NCBI RefSeq assembly: GCF_000234665.1 | Contig: NC_018338.1 | Span: 1,883,262-1,947,261 of the forward strand | DNA from: Leishmania mexicana MHOM/GT/2001/U1103 | Taxonomy: Eukaryota > Euglenozoa > Kinetoplastea > Trypanosomatida > Trypanosomatidae | DNA length: 64,000 bases | Direction: 5' to 3' | Shown here: piece after piece, positions 31,209 to 41,083 of the stretch | Layout of the letters: each line of letters starts with the position of its first letter | Position numbering within the stretch: position 1 is the stretch's first letter | The notes under the pieces: generated by a model | The model's database searches: none | Told to the model about the DNA's origin: nothing | The model's input: only the letters and a program-made list of their open reading frames with translations | Position numbers and translations under genes: made by a program

Positions 31209-31391
31209 ATGCCGCTATCTGTTGACTCTAGCGCAACCCTTCTTGCCGTTGCGCTCGTCGTTGTCCATATCGTGATCGTTGGTGGCATCTTCGCCCATTT
31301 ATGGTCACATGTTCCGAAGAAGCACGTGCAACCCGCTTTGTCGGCGGAGGAGCGCGTCGCGATTCGCCAGAAGATGCGCAAGAGTCACTGA
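31209..31391 (+). CDS. Small single-span membrane protein
   Basis: A 60-residue protein: a short polar start (MPLSVDSSA), one strongly hydrophobic span (TLLAVALVVVHIVIVGGIFA, about 10-29), then a basic, helical tail (VPKKHVQPALSAEERVAIRQ and KMRKSH). The pattern of one span plus an amphipathic basic tail is typical of real small membrane proteins such as respiratory-complex or ER subunits and is unlikely by chance. Family not recognised. The ATG at 31209 follows a CT-rich leader. A retroelement-derived repeat begins only 19 bases after the stop, so its 3' UTR is made of that repeat. Confidence 0.62.
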   Translation: MPLSVDSSATLLAVALVVVHIVIVGGIFAHLWSHVPKKHVQPALSAEERVAIRQKMRKSH

Positions 31392-31410
31392 GGGTCTCAG
31401 TCTTGTCGGT

Positions 31411-31853
31411 GGTGCTGGCGTCCGTCGCGCTTTTCCCTGTTGCTGAAAGCCTGCGACAAGGGTGAAAAGGGGGGAAGGGGTGCGCGAACAATGATGTGCC
31501 GATTCGCAGGGAGTCAACGTGCTCACCGCCACTTCAACGGCATGCTTCGCCACGCACTGACCTTCTCTTTGCCCCGTCGTGTTCCCCTGCTTATTTCAGA
31601 TCTCGAAACGGGTCATTGCAGGCCTTTGCCTTCCCCCACCCGCCGCCTTGACGATTGCCCGCGACGACGGGGAACCCCACTCGGGCGACGGCAAAAAAGG
31701 GGGAGGGCATACCTGGGCCCACCTGCTCGCGCGAGTCGTGCCACCGAGGGCGTGGGTAGAAGGATGCCGGATCGGCACACGCCCCCACGCTAAACCGGAA
31801 ACTCGCCAGCGGGGCCGGGCTGGGTGGGTGCGCGGGGGTGGGCCGTATGCTTC
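31411..31853 (-). mobile_element. Retroelement-derived repeat, truncated copy (DIRE 3' region)
   Basis: A 443-bp sequence matching 60785-61227 without gaps (offset 29374) and with about four substitutions. At the other site the homology is continuous, in the minus direction, with a fragment of a broken reverse transcriptase (61327-61569). This copy therefore appears to be the 3' portion of the same degenerate ingi/L1Tc-related element, inserted antisense to the genes and truncated at its 5' end, as usual for non-LTR elements. No A-tail is evident at the 31411 edge. Confidence 0.65.
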
Positions 31854-31970
31854 ACCTTCTGGTATTCTTCTCTCTTCTTCTGCTCTCCACTTCGTCGTGA
31901 GTATGTGTCATCGTCAGACCGTGCCACACTACCTGTTGATTGCGTCAGGGAGACAATTCACGTGCACACA
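31854..31970. other. Splice-acceptor region for the 31971 gene
   Basis: A CT-rich tract (about 31851-31892) starts at the edge of the repeat and is followed by AG dinucleotides, with CATCGTCAG ending at 31918. This is a plausible trans-splice site for the small gene at 31971. Confidence 0.4.
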
Positions 31971-32231
31971 ATGATGAAGGCGATAGCGAGCTGTCGTCTG
32001 TTGCGGAACAGATGGAAGCTGCGTGGCCCCACAGGGATTGCAAACCCCGACAAGGCGATTGCATGGGGTCGAATCAGCGCACGCGGTAGCAGCAGCCAGT
32101 ACGACAAGGGCATAGCTCCCCAAGTGGAAGGAAAGGCTCGCTCAACCAATCGAACCGGCCCTAGAGGACTTATCCGGGGCTTTGCACACGAGGAGCAAGT
32201 CCCACCTCTGCCCAGCAGCTCGAAGAAGTGA
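31971..32231 (+). CDS. Small basic protein, possibly mitochondrial
   Basis: An 86-residue protein beginning MMKAIASCRLLRNRWKLRG, a basic, amphipathic, acid-free start like a mitochondrial targeting sequence. The rest is basic and Gly/Ser-rich (KARSTNRTGPRGLIRGFAHE, ending PLPSSSKK). Composition is unlike the CT-derived shadow frames around it. Candidates are a mitoribosomal or respiratory-complex accessory subunit; no family is recognised. The frame is open upstream to 31824, but that part overlaps the repeat, so the first Met after the CT tract is used. Confidence 0.58.
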   Translation: MMKAIASCRLLRNRWKLRGPTGIANPDKAIAWGRISARGSSSQYDKGIAPQVEGKARSTNRTGPRGLIRGFAHEEQVPPLPSSSKK

Positions 32232-32822
32232 CCGGGCTTCCCACCACCACGAATGGAAAAAGCAAATATGCGCTTACTAGACACATCACACTCGACGCTG
32301 AAAGGGTAGACGGGGTGGGCGAAAAAAAAAAGGGGGAGTGCGTGGCGGTCGGTGTTACACGCGTGAGAGTTCATTTGCTAGGCACCCTCGAAGGCGCAGG
32401 CGTGCTTATGTGTGAGTGCACCCTTGCTTCCTCCTGGTACTCGATGTCTGCCGGAACCCACCTGGTTCGGCGCGCTTTATTCTCTGCGCTTGTGGAGGTA
32501 CGCATGCGTGCGCGATCCGGCGAGACCCTCGGTTGAAGCTGCACCTCGTGTAACTAGACGCGGCGACGACCTACAGCCTCCCCGTGAAGCGTGCTTCTTT
32601 CTCTTTTCTTTTTCTGGCTGGGGCACTCAGCGCGCGGCCTAGACAGTGTCGAAGCGCCAATGCCAGTGGTGAGTTGCGCCGCTGCCAAACAGCTCTTCTG
32701 GATATCTCGGATACTATGGAAACACCGCTACCTTCCCCACTTCACTGGTTCTCTCATCTATCCCCCGATATTTCGATTCGTCTCACCATCACAGCCGTGG
32801 CACTCACGTAGGTGCCGTCTAC
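32232..32822. other. Intergenic spacer
   Basis: No supported gene. An A/G run near 32321-32336 and a T/CT tract at about 32596-32615 are the only notable features; the latter may direct splicing of ALG11. Confidence 0.5.
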
Positions 32823-34250
32823 ATGACTGCTGGAAGCAGGGTCATCAGAATGCTCATCTTTACCTTTCTTGTGCTTGCTACGCTCGCCCTTCTTTGTCAT
32901 CATCGAAAACGTGCGTACGCTAGGAACACGGTCGGCTTCTTGCATGCTGCAGCAGGGGCAGGTGGGGGTGGCGAACGTGTGTTGTGGGCCGCCTTGGACG
33001 GACTGCAGCACGCAGATGCAGCCAAAGGGGTGAAGCGGCAATATGTAGTCTTTACAAACGAATACAAGCCAGCAGACAGGCTGTCGGCCGAGTCATCCGA
33101 CCAACATCTCCTTTCCCTCGTCGAAAAGCAGTTCAGCATCTGCCTTCTTCGGCCTGTGCGCTTTATCTACTTGCGCCAAGCCCTTACCCGGTGGCTGAGT
33201 GGTGACGCCTACCCACGTCTCACGTTGTTCTTGCAAATCTTCTGGGGCGGAGCGGCCCTCTTCTATGAGGTGGCGGTCGCAAATGCGGTGACCCCGATCG
33301 TGGTGGAGACAGTTGGTGTGCCACTTGTTTATCCTCTGTTACGGCTTCTTGCCGGGTGCACGGTGATCTCCTACACGCATTACCCCATCGTCTCCTCCGC
33401 CATGACGCAGCGTGTGCGCAGCGGGGAGGTGAGCCACACTAACTCACCGACCGTGGCACGGAATCGGATGCTGCGCTGCGCCAAAGTCGTCTATTACGAT
33501 GTTTTGTCGCTCCTGTATCGCTGCATGGGCTTTTTCCCAAACGTGGTTCTGACAAACTCGTCATGGACGCAGAACCACGTGCAATCTATTTTTTGGCCAC
33601 GCACGTGCATTCGGCTGTACCCGCCGTGTGACGTTGCTGGCTTTGCCGCGGGGTCACAGCCGCCTGCGCTGCGCAACAACCGCATCGTCAGCGTCGGCCA
33701 GTTCCGACCAGAGAAGAATCACATGCTGCAGCTTGTAGCTTTTCATGCAGCAGTGCCGCAGCTGCCGAGGGATGCCAAGCTCGTCATGATCGGCGGCGTA
33801 CGCAACGCGGACGACCGGAAACGTGTTGAGCAGCTGCACGTGCGCGCAAAAGAACTCGGAATCGAAAAGCAGGTCGAGGTTCTCGTGAATGCGACAGTAG
33901 CGGAGGTGCGAGCTGAACTGGGAAAGTGCGTCATTGGGCTTCACACCATGCGTGACGAGCACTTTGGCATTGTGCTGCTAGAGTACCTCGCTGCCGGCTG
34001 CATCCCTCTCGGACACCGGAGCGGTGGTGTCGAACTTGACATTCTCAACTCTCCCGATTTGGGCTTTCTGGCCGTTACGGCGGAAGAGTACGCAGCGGCC
34101 ATGGCCGAAATCTGTGAAATGCGGCTGCGCGATCCGGACCGGTACGTTCAGTTCCAGAAACGCGGCAGCGAGCATGTCAGGTCATTTGACGACAGCAGCT
34201 TTCGAACTCGTTTTGTCGAGCTGGTCAGCGAATATGTCTACGCCTGCTAG
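32823..34250 (+). CDS. ALG11: ALG11, GDP-Man:Man3GlcNAc2-PP-dolichol alpha-1,2-mannosyltransferase
   Basis: A 475-residue GT4-family glycosyltransferase. An N-terminal membrane anchor (about 8-25) is followed by the family glycine motif GAGGGGERVLW (45-55), ISYTHYPIVSSAM, the acceptor-domain text VLTNSSWTQNHV and the C-terminal GT-B signature EHFGIVLLEYLAAG (about 379-392). ALG11 adds the fourth and fifth mannoses, in alpha-1,2 linkage, to the dolichol-linked oligosaccharide on the cytosolic face of the ER. Leishmania makes a Man6-type precursor that needs these residues. Length agrees with yeast and human ALG11 (about 490-550). The start is the first ATG and gives a sensible anchor. Confidence 0.95.
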   Translation: MTAGSRVIRMLIFTFLVLATLALLCHHRKRAYARNTVGFLHAAAGAGGGGERVLWAALDGLQHADAAKGVKRQYVVFTNEYKPADRLSAESSDQHLLSLVEKQFSICLLRPVRFIYLRQALTRWLSGDAYPRLTLFLQIFWGGAALFYEVAVANAVTPIVVETVGVPLVYPLLRLLAGCTVISYTHYPIVSSAMTQRVRSGEVSHTNSPTVARNRMLRCAKVVYYDVLSLLYRCMGFFPNVVLTNSSWTQNHVQSIFWPRTCIRLYPPCDVAGFAAGSQPPALRNNRIVSVGQFRPEKNHMLQLVAFHAAVPQLPRDAKLVMIGGVRNADDRKRVEQLHVRAKELGIEKQVEVLVNATVAEVRAELGKCVIGLHTMRDEHFGIVLLEYLAAGCIPLGHRSGGVELDILNSPDLGFLAVTAEEYAAAMAEICEMRLRDPDRYVQFQKRGSEHVRSFDDSSFRTRFVELVSEYVYAC

Positions 34251-34853
34251 CAAGCCCGTATCCGGATTCTTTTGATATCTGTTGCACGCTCAACATGGGC
34301 GATGCCCATTCTGTTCGACAGGGAATGGATACTGAGGCGAAGAAGAGCACGCACGCGTCGCTTGGGCGTGGCGCCGCTCCCAATTCACTACTGCAGAACA
34401 GCAGAAGATCACTGGACAATATCCTAAAGTCGCGCCTCACAGTGCACGGCATCTGCTACGCTCGTGCATCGCATCGCTACTGATTCTGTGCGCCTCCCTT
34501 GCATGTCAGCTTGGAGACATTCCTCTCCTTCCCACAGACTGCGCGCTACTGTGCACTGGGAGGGTGAGTGCCGTGTGTCTCCATGTCCTGTGATGTCTGC
34601 GTTGTGGACTTCTCTCTCACCATCGCGACCAAGAAAACCTGTTTGTCCGCCTCCCCTCCCTCCTCTTCCTCCCCGACTTCTTTGCACTCTTTTCTCTTGC
34701 TGGAGCGGCTGCCCAGCCAGAACACACAAACGCTTGCAGAATTTGCGCCCATCTCATTCCCCCACCTGGACCCACCACTGCGCGTTGTCCTCGCACCACG
34801 TACTCGTGTGTTTCTCTTCTCTCAACCCCCTTTGCCTGTTTATACTCCACGCC
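34251..34853. other. Intergenic spacer
   Basis: No supported gene. CT-rich tracts at about 34645-34700 and 34810-34845. The latter is directly upstream of the next ATG. Confidence 0.5.
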
Positions 34854-35111
34854 ATGTCGTACCGATCGAGCGAAGCGAAGAAGGAGGAGTTCCGGAAGTA
34901 CCTGGAATCCACGCAGGTAGTCGACGCCCTCACCCGCGTCCTGGTCAACTTGTACGAAGAGGAACAGAAACCCGAGGACCCGGTGGACTACATCAAGCGG
35001 GTTCTTGGTGGTGCTTCGTCGGCCGACTACGAGGCACTGCAGCAAGAAAACGCGCGTCTCCGCGCAGAGGTGGAATCGCTAAAGAAGCAGCTAAGTGGCC
35101 AGGCGCAGTAA
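34854..35111 (+). CDS. MYCBP/AMY-1 homologue (axonemal FAP174-like)
   Basis: An 85-residue protein. The start MSYRSSEAKKEEFRKYLEST, then VVDALTRVLVNLYEEEQKPEDP and IKRVLGGA, match c-Myc-binding protein family hallmarks (KxEFRRYLE, LTKVLVALYEEPEKP, LGAA). A C-terminal coiled coil (YEALQQENARLRAEVESLKK) completes the family layout at the expected length (about 90-103 residues). In flagellates the homologue (Chlamydomonas FAP174) binds A-kinase anchoring proteins in the axonemal central apparatus; human AMY-1 also binds AKAPs. Trypanosomatids have no c-Myc, so a flagellar role is the best inference. The ATG at 34854 is supported by the conserved N-terminus. Confidence 0.9.
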   Translation: MSYRSSEAKKEEFRKYLESTQVVDALTRVLVNLYEEEQKPEDPVDYIKRVLGGASSADYEALQQENARLRAEVESLKKQLSGQAQ

Positions 35112-36142
35112 CGTGCCGCCGTGCCATTCTCTCGAGAGAGGTGCTGTAGCGTCTGTTCGTGCGTGAGCGCCCTCTTTTCCTCTTCCCCCTTCTCCTCCCC
35201 CGTGCCCCTCCTGTCCATGCGTAGGTGACATGTACATACATTGAAAAGGAAAAAAAGGGCCACGTCTCTCAATGGTCCGCGTCACAGAGTGGACGCATGC
35301 CGTCCCTGTGTTGGGGTGTGCTGGCTCATTTCGAACTTCACCACACGTAAAGCTCCACGGCAGCATCGGCCCAGAGAGACTCTGCCTGTGCCCGGTATCG
35401 CCCTTTTCATCTGTGGGAGCGCATCCCTCTCTTCGTCAATTCTTGTGCAGCTGTGGTTGCGACGCTCGTGATGTCGTCCGTTCCGATGTCATGACCTCTC
35501 GCTGCCTCCGCTTGGCTCTCTGGGCTTTTGAATTTCATCGTCTACCTCTTTTTCTTCGCATTCCTCGACCACACAATCTTCCCTGACCTTTTCGTCTACA
35601 GTCCTTTCTGATCGCTGCCACCACAGTTGCTTTCAGGCTGTCGCGTGTGTGCTGCCGCGAGGAAGCACCGCTGCATTTTCATACAGGGCTGCTTGCGCCC
35701 ACCTCTCCTTCCATCCCTATCTCTCTTTATACAGTACGTCTACCATACACGCAAACTTCTCTTTGCTTGCATACACCGTTTTGCTCACACGCACACCACC
35801 AATTAGTGTTCTCTTCTCACCCCTGTCTGTCGGCGTCGCCAGCCCCCTCCCCCCTCCCCCTCCACTCCCTACCTCGCTTTTCTCGTGTATAAGTGTACGT
35901 GTCCTTTTGTTTTGTTTGCTTTCTTACGTTTCCCCCTCCGTTCCTCTACTACTTCCCCCCCTCTCACTTGTTGATTCGCGTATTGGTTACCACCTCCGCA
36001 CCGATTTGTCTACCGATCGCCCCAGCGCCGCCTCTTTCCATCGGCGGCGAGCACCTGGGAGCTGCTGTGTGCATTTGTATCTACGCGCACTTTTTTTCCT
36101 TCTTTCATTCGTGTGCTTTGTGGATCTCTTGCCACCCACACG
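35112..36142. other. Intergenic spacer
   Basis: No supported gene. Extensive CT tracts at 35700-35960, rich in C-runs near 35843-35867. A likely acceptor region precedes the ATG at 36143. Confidence 0.55.
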
Positions 36143-37213
36143 ATGATGGAGCACCCCGCCGCAGTGGAGGAGGGAGAGAAGAAAAGCAGCAGCAGCATCT
36201 CGTACGCAACCCCGTGGGTCGCCAACGGACTGTCGTGGGCAAATCAGCCCAACAAGCCCTTCCGCCTGGCCATCTCGTCCTACACTAAGGATTACCGCAA
36301 CTACGTAGACATTGTGGAGAAGAATGAGGACAACGAGATCGTCTGCCGTGCCTCCTGGGAGCACTGCTACCCTCCGACCAAGGTCACCTTCCCTCCGCGT
36401 CCTCTGCAATCCGACGTTGTGATCACCACCGCAGACTATTTGCGTCTGTGGGAGATCACCGAGGGTGCCCCAAAGGCAGAAAAGGCAGCCTCCACCCGTG
36501 GTGACCCGCAGCACGCAGCGAAGGCCAAAACGATCGACTCGAAAGTGACGATGAAGCGCGTCTTCGACAGCGCAAAGCCGAACGACTTTTGCTCGCCAGT
36601 GACCTCGTGCGACTGGAACAGCGAAGACATCAACACCGTGGCGTGCTGCAGCATCGACTCCACGGTGACGTTGTGGGACGTGGAGACGGGGGCGCAAAAG
36701 ACGAAGTTGGTGGCGCACGACAAGGATGTCTATGATATTGCGTTTGCCTCTGCTCACACCTTTGCTAGCTGCGGCGCTGACGGCTCTTTGCGCTTTTTTG
36801 ATCTTCGTAACATGGATCACTGTACTATTCTCTACGAGACGCAAGGGCTCTCGCCGCTGCTGCGCCTGGCCTGGAATCAGTTTGACCCCTACTTCATCGC
36901 CACCTTTGGCATTGATAGTCCCGATGCGGTAGTGATTGACATGCGCTATCCGACAGTGCCGGCCTCCCAGCTCTCCCAGCTGCATCAACTGCCCATTAAC
37001 AATCTCACCTGGTCGCCACAAAACGCGCAGAACATCTGCACCGTGGGCGAGGATGGCCTGGTGTGTGTGTGGGAGGCTAGGGCGGAAAAAGGTCGCTCCA
37101 TCTTATGGTGTGACTGCGAGGTGCCCATCAACAATGTGGCGTGGCGCCGTGCCGAAAACGAAGACTGGATGGCCATTACCACCTCGAAGGGCGCTCAGCT
37201 GCTGCCGTTGTAG
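36143..37213 (+). CDS. WD40 protein of the AN11/DCAF7 (WDR68) family
   Basis: A 356-residue WD40 propeller. Seen: PVTSCDWNSEDINTVACCSI with STVTLWDVETG, KLVAHDKDVYDIAFA, TFASCGADGSLRFFDLRNMD and SPLLRLAWNQFDPYFIATF. The pair 'AHDKxVYDIAF...FASxGADGSxRxFDLR' and 'PLLRLxWNxxDPxxxAT' is diagnostic of DCAF7/AN11. These proteins act as scaffolds, in animals for DYRK kinases and DDB1-CUL4 and in plants for MYB-bHLH complexes. Trypanosomatids have DYRK kinases, so a kinase-scaffold role is plausible inference. Length fits (human DCAF7 has 342). The start is the first ATG; M2 is an equivalent alternative. Confidence 0.92.
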   Translation: MMEHPAAVEEGEKKSSSSISYATPWVANGLSWANQPNKPFRLAISSYTKDYRNYVDIVEKNEDNEIVCRASWEHCYPPTKVTFPPRPLQSDVVITTADYLRLWEITEGAPKAEKAASTRGDPQHAAKAKTIDSKVTMKRVFDSAKPNDFCSPVTSCDWNSEDINTVACCSIDSTVTLWDVETGAQKTKLVAHDKDVYDIAFASAHTFASCGADGSLRFFDLRNMDHCTILYETQGLSPLLRLAWNQFDPYFIATFGIDSPDAVVIDMRYPTVPASQLSQLHQLPINNLTWSPQNAQNICTVGEDGLVCVWEARAEKGRSILWCDCEVPINNVAWRRAENEDWMAITTSKGAQLLPL

Positions 37214-38187
37214 TTGACCACGCGTCTCTTCCAGGTGATGTGGTTTGACAGTGGTACGTTCATAGAGCGAGAAAAGGATAGGTGCGCGGCATCTCTTGAC
37301 GATGACAACCGCCTCCTGGCTGCGCGTCTCAGTCCTCTTTCAGTATCATTGTCAACGTTTTGTACGTATGCTATATCGTTGCCTTTTTTGTTTTCTGCTC
37401 GTTGTGCAGCGAAGAGCCACTCCCTCTCTCTTGAAACATCAGCTTCTGTCTCTCCTCCGCTGCACTCGAACGTATGTGACAATGGTGTGCGCTGCGTCAG
37501 TGTACGTTCCTTCACTGCGTGGTTATCTCTCTGTATAAATGATTTGTATGAGTATGTGTGTGCGTGTTTACGTTCTCTCCTACTCGACCACAAACGCACG
37601 CTGTTGTGAGAGCGAGGGGCGAGATGGAAAAGGAGAGGCGTTACCGTGGCACTTTGGGCACACTTTGGGGGTGCAACACTCATTCAGCTTTTTTTCCAAT
37701 ACGATTGGCTGGGAACACCATCGTGCAAGACAACTTCGAGAAGGAATAGTGCAGCCGACAAGCACATGGTGGTGGTGGAAAGGCAGGGCAGAGTCGCGCA
37801 ACGGTTGTAGCTTCACAGACGATATCACAACCACTGTGACAAGACTTACAAGCCCCCCCCCCACACACACACAAAAAATGCGTCGCCCCTCCCGTCTCCT
37901 TTCGCTTTTTATTTCGGTTACTGTTGCTATGGCGAGAAACTCCCCCATCTCCCACCCCCTCTCTCTTCCCACCTCTGTCGTCTGGTTGCACGCCAGCGCT
38001 GTACGCCGAACCCTTCTCCCACTCACCCTTCGCACCTTTTTTCTTTACTGCTTGCGTTCAACCTGCATAAACTCAAAAGTTTGCTCCCGTCCAGAAGCGG
38101 CCTGTGCCGTTTCATTGCACTTTTTCCCCCTATCTCCCTCGTACCGTGCACCCTTCGCGCTTCACTGTGAGGCGTCTGCTGAGGAGA
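37214..38187. other. Intergenic spacer
   Basis: No supported gene. A GGT run near 37766-37777 and a C/CA-rich run near 37851-37875 are the only simple-sequence features. CT tracts at about 38120-38145 precede the next ATG. Confidence 0.5.
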
Positions 38188-38955
38188 ATGTCACTGCTCA
38201 ACACTACTCTCCAAACCCTCGTGGTCCGGTTGCGCGACATGTCCGGCAACGTGACGCAGCAGAAGCTTCACAACCGCGTGTTTGACGCATACGAGGCTAA
38301 GTCGCTTGTCTTCCAAGTTATTTCACCTGCACAGCAACTCGTGATGAAGCAGTACAGTGGTCGAATCCCCCCAATGCACCCCGTCGGCCAGCCTCTCATG
38401 GTAGACTCGTGGAGTGAACTGGTAGAACTGCATAAGCCGGACAACGAGTACCAGCTTCTGCCGCGGCGTGCACGCAACAACAACGCGTATGCAGTGATGT
38501 CAGCCATCTGCTGCAGCGTTGGCTCGCCGTTCGAGATGGACCACCGGCTGGAGCCTGCAGACTTCAAGCTAGTTTTCAAGTCACAGGCAGATCAGGACGC
38601 GCGCACGGCATTCAATCTCAAGCACACGGACAAAGTACCACAGACGATCTTCTTGGACGGGCTGATGGAGGCTCCGAAAGCCTCGGCGCTCGTGTCCTTT
38701 CACAACATCCTCACTCCCGCGCACGTGAACAACCTCGCCGGCACAGAGCAGTTTCTCCGAGAGTGGTGCAGGGAGCCTACCGACGGAGACCGCCATCGCC
38801 AGCTAAAGCTTTGTTTTAGCTCACTTTTGGAGAAGCAGACGCATCTTTTCCTCGGTACCAACGCGGCACCTGGTCGGGAGCTGCTGAACTACGCGAAGGG
38901 GAAGAACATTTTTGTCTATGGAAAGAAGGGAATGACGTACCAATATGTTCCATAG
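38188..38955 (+). CDS. Conserved unknown protein, about 255 residues
   Basis: A 255-residue protein with balanced composition throughout (MSLLNTTLQTLVVRLRDMSG near the start, GKKGMTYQYVP at the end). No signal peptide, membrane span or catalytic motif is apparent. The length, sustained codon quality and position between spacers support a real gene. The Asn/Arg-rich PRRARNNNAYAVMSA and the mostly soluble alpha/beta character give no family. A mitochondrial or RNP accessory role would be a guess only. An in-frame extension back to 38104 has no ATG. Confidence 0.78.
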   Translation: MSLLNTTLQTLVVRLRDMSGNVTQQKLHNRVFDAYEAKSLVFQVISPAQQLVMKQYSGRIPPMHPVGQPLMVDSWSELVELHKPDNEYQLLPRRARNNNAYAVMSAICCSVGSPFEMDHRLEPADFKLVFKSQADQDARTAFNLKHTDKVPQTIFLDGLMEAPKASALVSFHNILTPAHVNNLAGTEQFLREWCREPTDGDRHRQLKLCFSSLLEKQTHLFLGTNAAPGRELLNYAKGKNIFVYGKKGMTYQYVP

Positions 38956-39755
38956 GCGAGGAACCAAAGCCTTTCATGCCCACAATACGCACGCGCAAGC
39001 ACAGAAACCTGTGCCGGCACCCGTGTGCACCTCTTTAGCGAAAGTATATGTCTTGTCACTCTCCTGTGTCGGGTGTCTCGTAGCGAGATTATTTTTTCCC
39101 CGTTTCTCTGTCCTCCCTTTCCTTCTATTCTCTTCACAGATTTACGGCAATCATCGCCCGCACGCATGGTTGTCCGCCTCTGATGTGCGCAAGAAGTTGT
39201 GCGTGAGTTTATGTGCCGGCAGTGCTTTGTGCGTTGGTCTGCGTTTTTTTACCTGGTGCGCGCGTTCACATGTTCGTATGTTGGTGCTCGTGTACGCGTC
39301 GAGTGATGCCGTTTCGTTAAGAGTATACGGGGTGCACTGTATGCGCACCTCCATGCCGACCCTGCTTCAGCGGCTGAGCAGCAGCATAGAGTCCACAGAA
39401 ACCCAGAAGCAGTGAAACTTGCCATGAAGGCACTGGCCAAATATCGGCCTGTGACCTGGCCACGGCCGCGTTTGCCAACGATGGCACATCCTGAGGGTAC
39501 ACCGAGCTAGGTAACGCTCCTGACGGGCACATCCGTGTCAAGGGAGGGGTACGATATGCCGCCCATTCCCTCTCTCGACTCCTCCCTCCGCTGTCGCTCC
39601 TGTCTGCGCTCTCCCTCGAAGCCTCCCCCGCCCAACCACCACTAACCCTCCTCCTGCCGTCTCTCTTTTGAACCACCTGAGCACCGACACGTTTAGTCAT
39701 CACTGCAAAGCGCTTTTTTCTTTCACTTTTTCTTGACTGTTTCCTCGTATTCACC
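38956..39755. other. Intergenic spacer
   Basis: No supported gene. T/CT tracts at 39088-39135 and 39705-39750; the latter runs up to the ATG at 39756 and gives a probable trans-splice site very close to the start. Confidence 0.55.
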
Positions 39756-40331
39756 ATGAGCATTATCAAGGAGGACGACGCCGTGGGCTGCTACATGACG
39801 GTGACCCTCGTGGACGACACCAAGGTGGAGGGTACCATCTTCACCTACAATCCCAAGGAGGGCATCATAGTACTCCTGTCCCTTCGCGACGATCAGACGA
39901 ACATGAAGCTAATCCGCACTCCATACATCAAAGAGTTCAGCATTTCACACGCTGAGGAGGGAACGCACCTGCCCCCGGCACTGGACTCCTTCAACGAACT
40001 TCCGTCCATGCACGCCGGACGCGACAAGTCCATCTTCAAGCACGCCAGCACGCAGCTCAAGAACGCCGAGGCGAACCGCGAAAAGCACTTCAACTCTGTC
40101 ACGACCGACACACCGATCGCCACACTCGATGCGTACCTCAAGCTCCTGCGGCTATACCCCTTCATTGAGTGGAACAGCGAAGAGGGTGTCATCCAGGTCT
40201 CTGACACCGTCATTGTCGTAGGGGACCCCGACTGGCGGACACCCAAGGCAATGCTGGTGGACGGTGCCCCTGAGAAGGACAGACCGCTCGTAGACCGCCT
40301 GCAGGTGGCGCTCGGAAGCGGCAAGAAGTGA
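39756..40331 (+). CDS. LSM12: LSM12 homologue (Lsm plus anticodon-binding-like domain)
   Basis: A 191-residue protein. Residues 1-70 are an Lsm fold: GCYMTVTLVDDTKVEGTIFT, YNPKEGIIVLL and IKEFSIS show the Lsm1 and Lsm2 strands. Residues 85-180 (FKHASTQLKNAEANREKHF, then AYLKLLRLYPFIEW and VIVVGDPDW) are the AD domain that defines LSM12, not core Sm proteins. In T. brucei, LSM12 joins MKT1, PBP1 and XAC1 in a complex that promotes mRNA stability and translation; this is the likely role here. Human LSM12 has 195 residues, a close match. The first ATG is used. Confidence 0.94.
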   Translation: MSIIKEDDAVGCYMTVTLVDDTKVEGTIFTYNPKEGIIVLLSLRDDQTNMKLIRTPYIKEFSISHAEEGTHLPPALDSFNELPSMHAGRDKSIFKHASTQLKNAEANREKHFNSVTTDTPIATLDAYLKLLRLYPFIEWNSEEGVIQVSDTVIVVGDPDWRTPKAMLVDGAPEKDRPLVDRLQVALGSGKK

Positions 40332-41083
40332 GTCATTGTTTAGCGGACGGAGTATCGTGTGCTTGTGTGTCTGTTCGAGTTTGTTTTGTTTCTCTTTGTG
40401 GTACTGCGCACGACTGTGCCCTCTCACAGTGGTGGCTGAGTCCATATGCGGTTGAGTTGTCGGTTGTAACAACGCCTCGCTGCCGACCATATGGGCGAGG
40501 GCGAGCAAAGCTCTGATAGAATGCAAAAATGCCGAAGCCAAAACTAAAGAAGAAATTTCATTTCCTTCACCACGCAGTGACCGGCTGAGCGCGGGTCTTT
40601 ATTTTCGTGCAGACAGAGAGGGTAAGCCGACAGGCATCACCCGAATGCCGGCCTTGGAGGAACAAGAGAAGGAGAGGCAGCGCGACTACGTTCGAAGAGT
40701 GGAGGTGGTGGCATGCTGATGCGATGCCTCCCTTCCTCTTCCTGTAGGTGTCGCAATGAGGAACAACACAAGAGGCAAATGGTAGCAGGAATACTTTTGC
40801 AACCCTGTAAGTGTTCACGGGCTCTCCCTCACTCTCTGTGCGCCATGAGATACAGATGCACGTCAGACGGGCAGATGCACGCCTACCTCCCCGTCGCGCC
40901 CCGTGACCTTGCCCTCGCTTTTTTGTCTTTGTCGGTGCTTACATTTGCCCATATCGTTTTTCCTCTTTTCGCTTCTGCTTGGTGACGCTGTATGTGTGTG
41001 TGTGTGCGGTGGGGGGAGGGAGAAAGTGCGTGTGCACGCATGATAGGCGTGCGTGTCACTTATAGGCATTAACAGCCGCACAT
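40332..41083. other. Intergenic spacer
   Basis: No supported gene. A TG repeat near 40993-41006 and a short G-run follow; T/CT tracts near 40915-40980 may direct splicing of the next gene. Confidence 0.5.

Noticed and set aside
35987..37021. 344-codon frame on the minus strand
   Set aside because: Antisense shadow of the AN11/DCAF7 WD40 gene.
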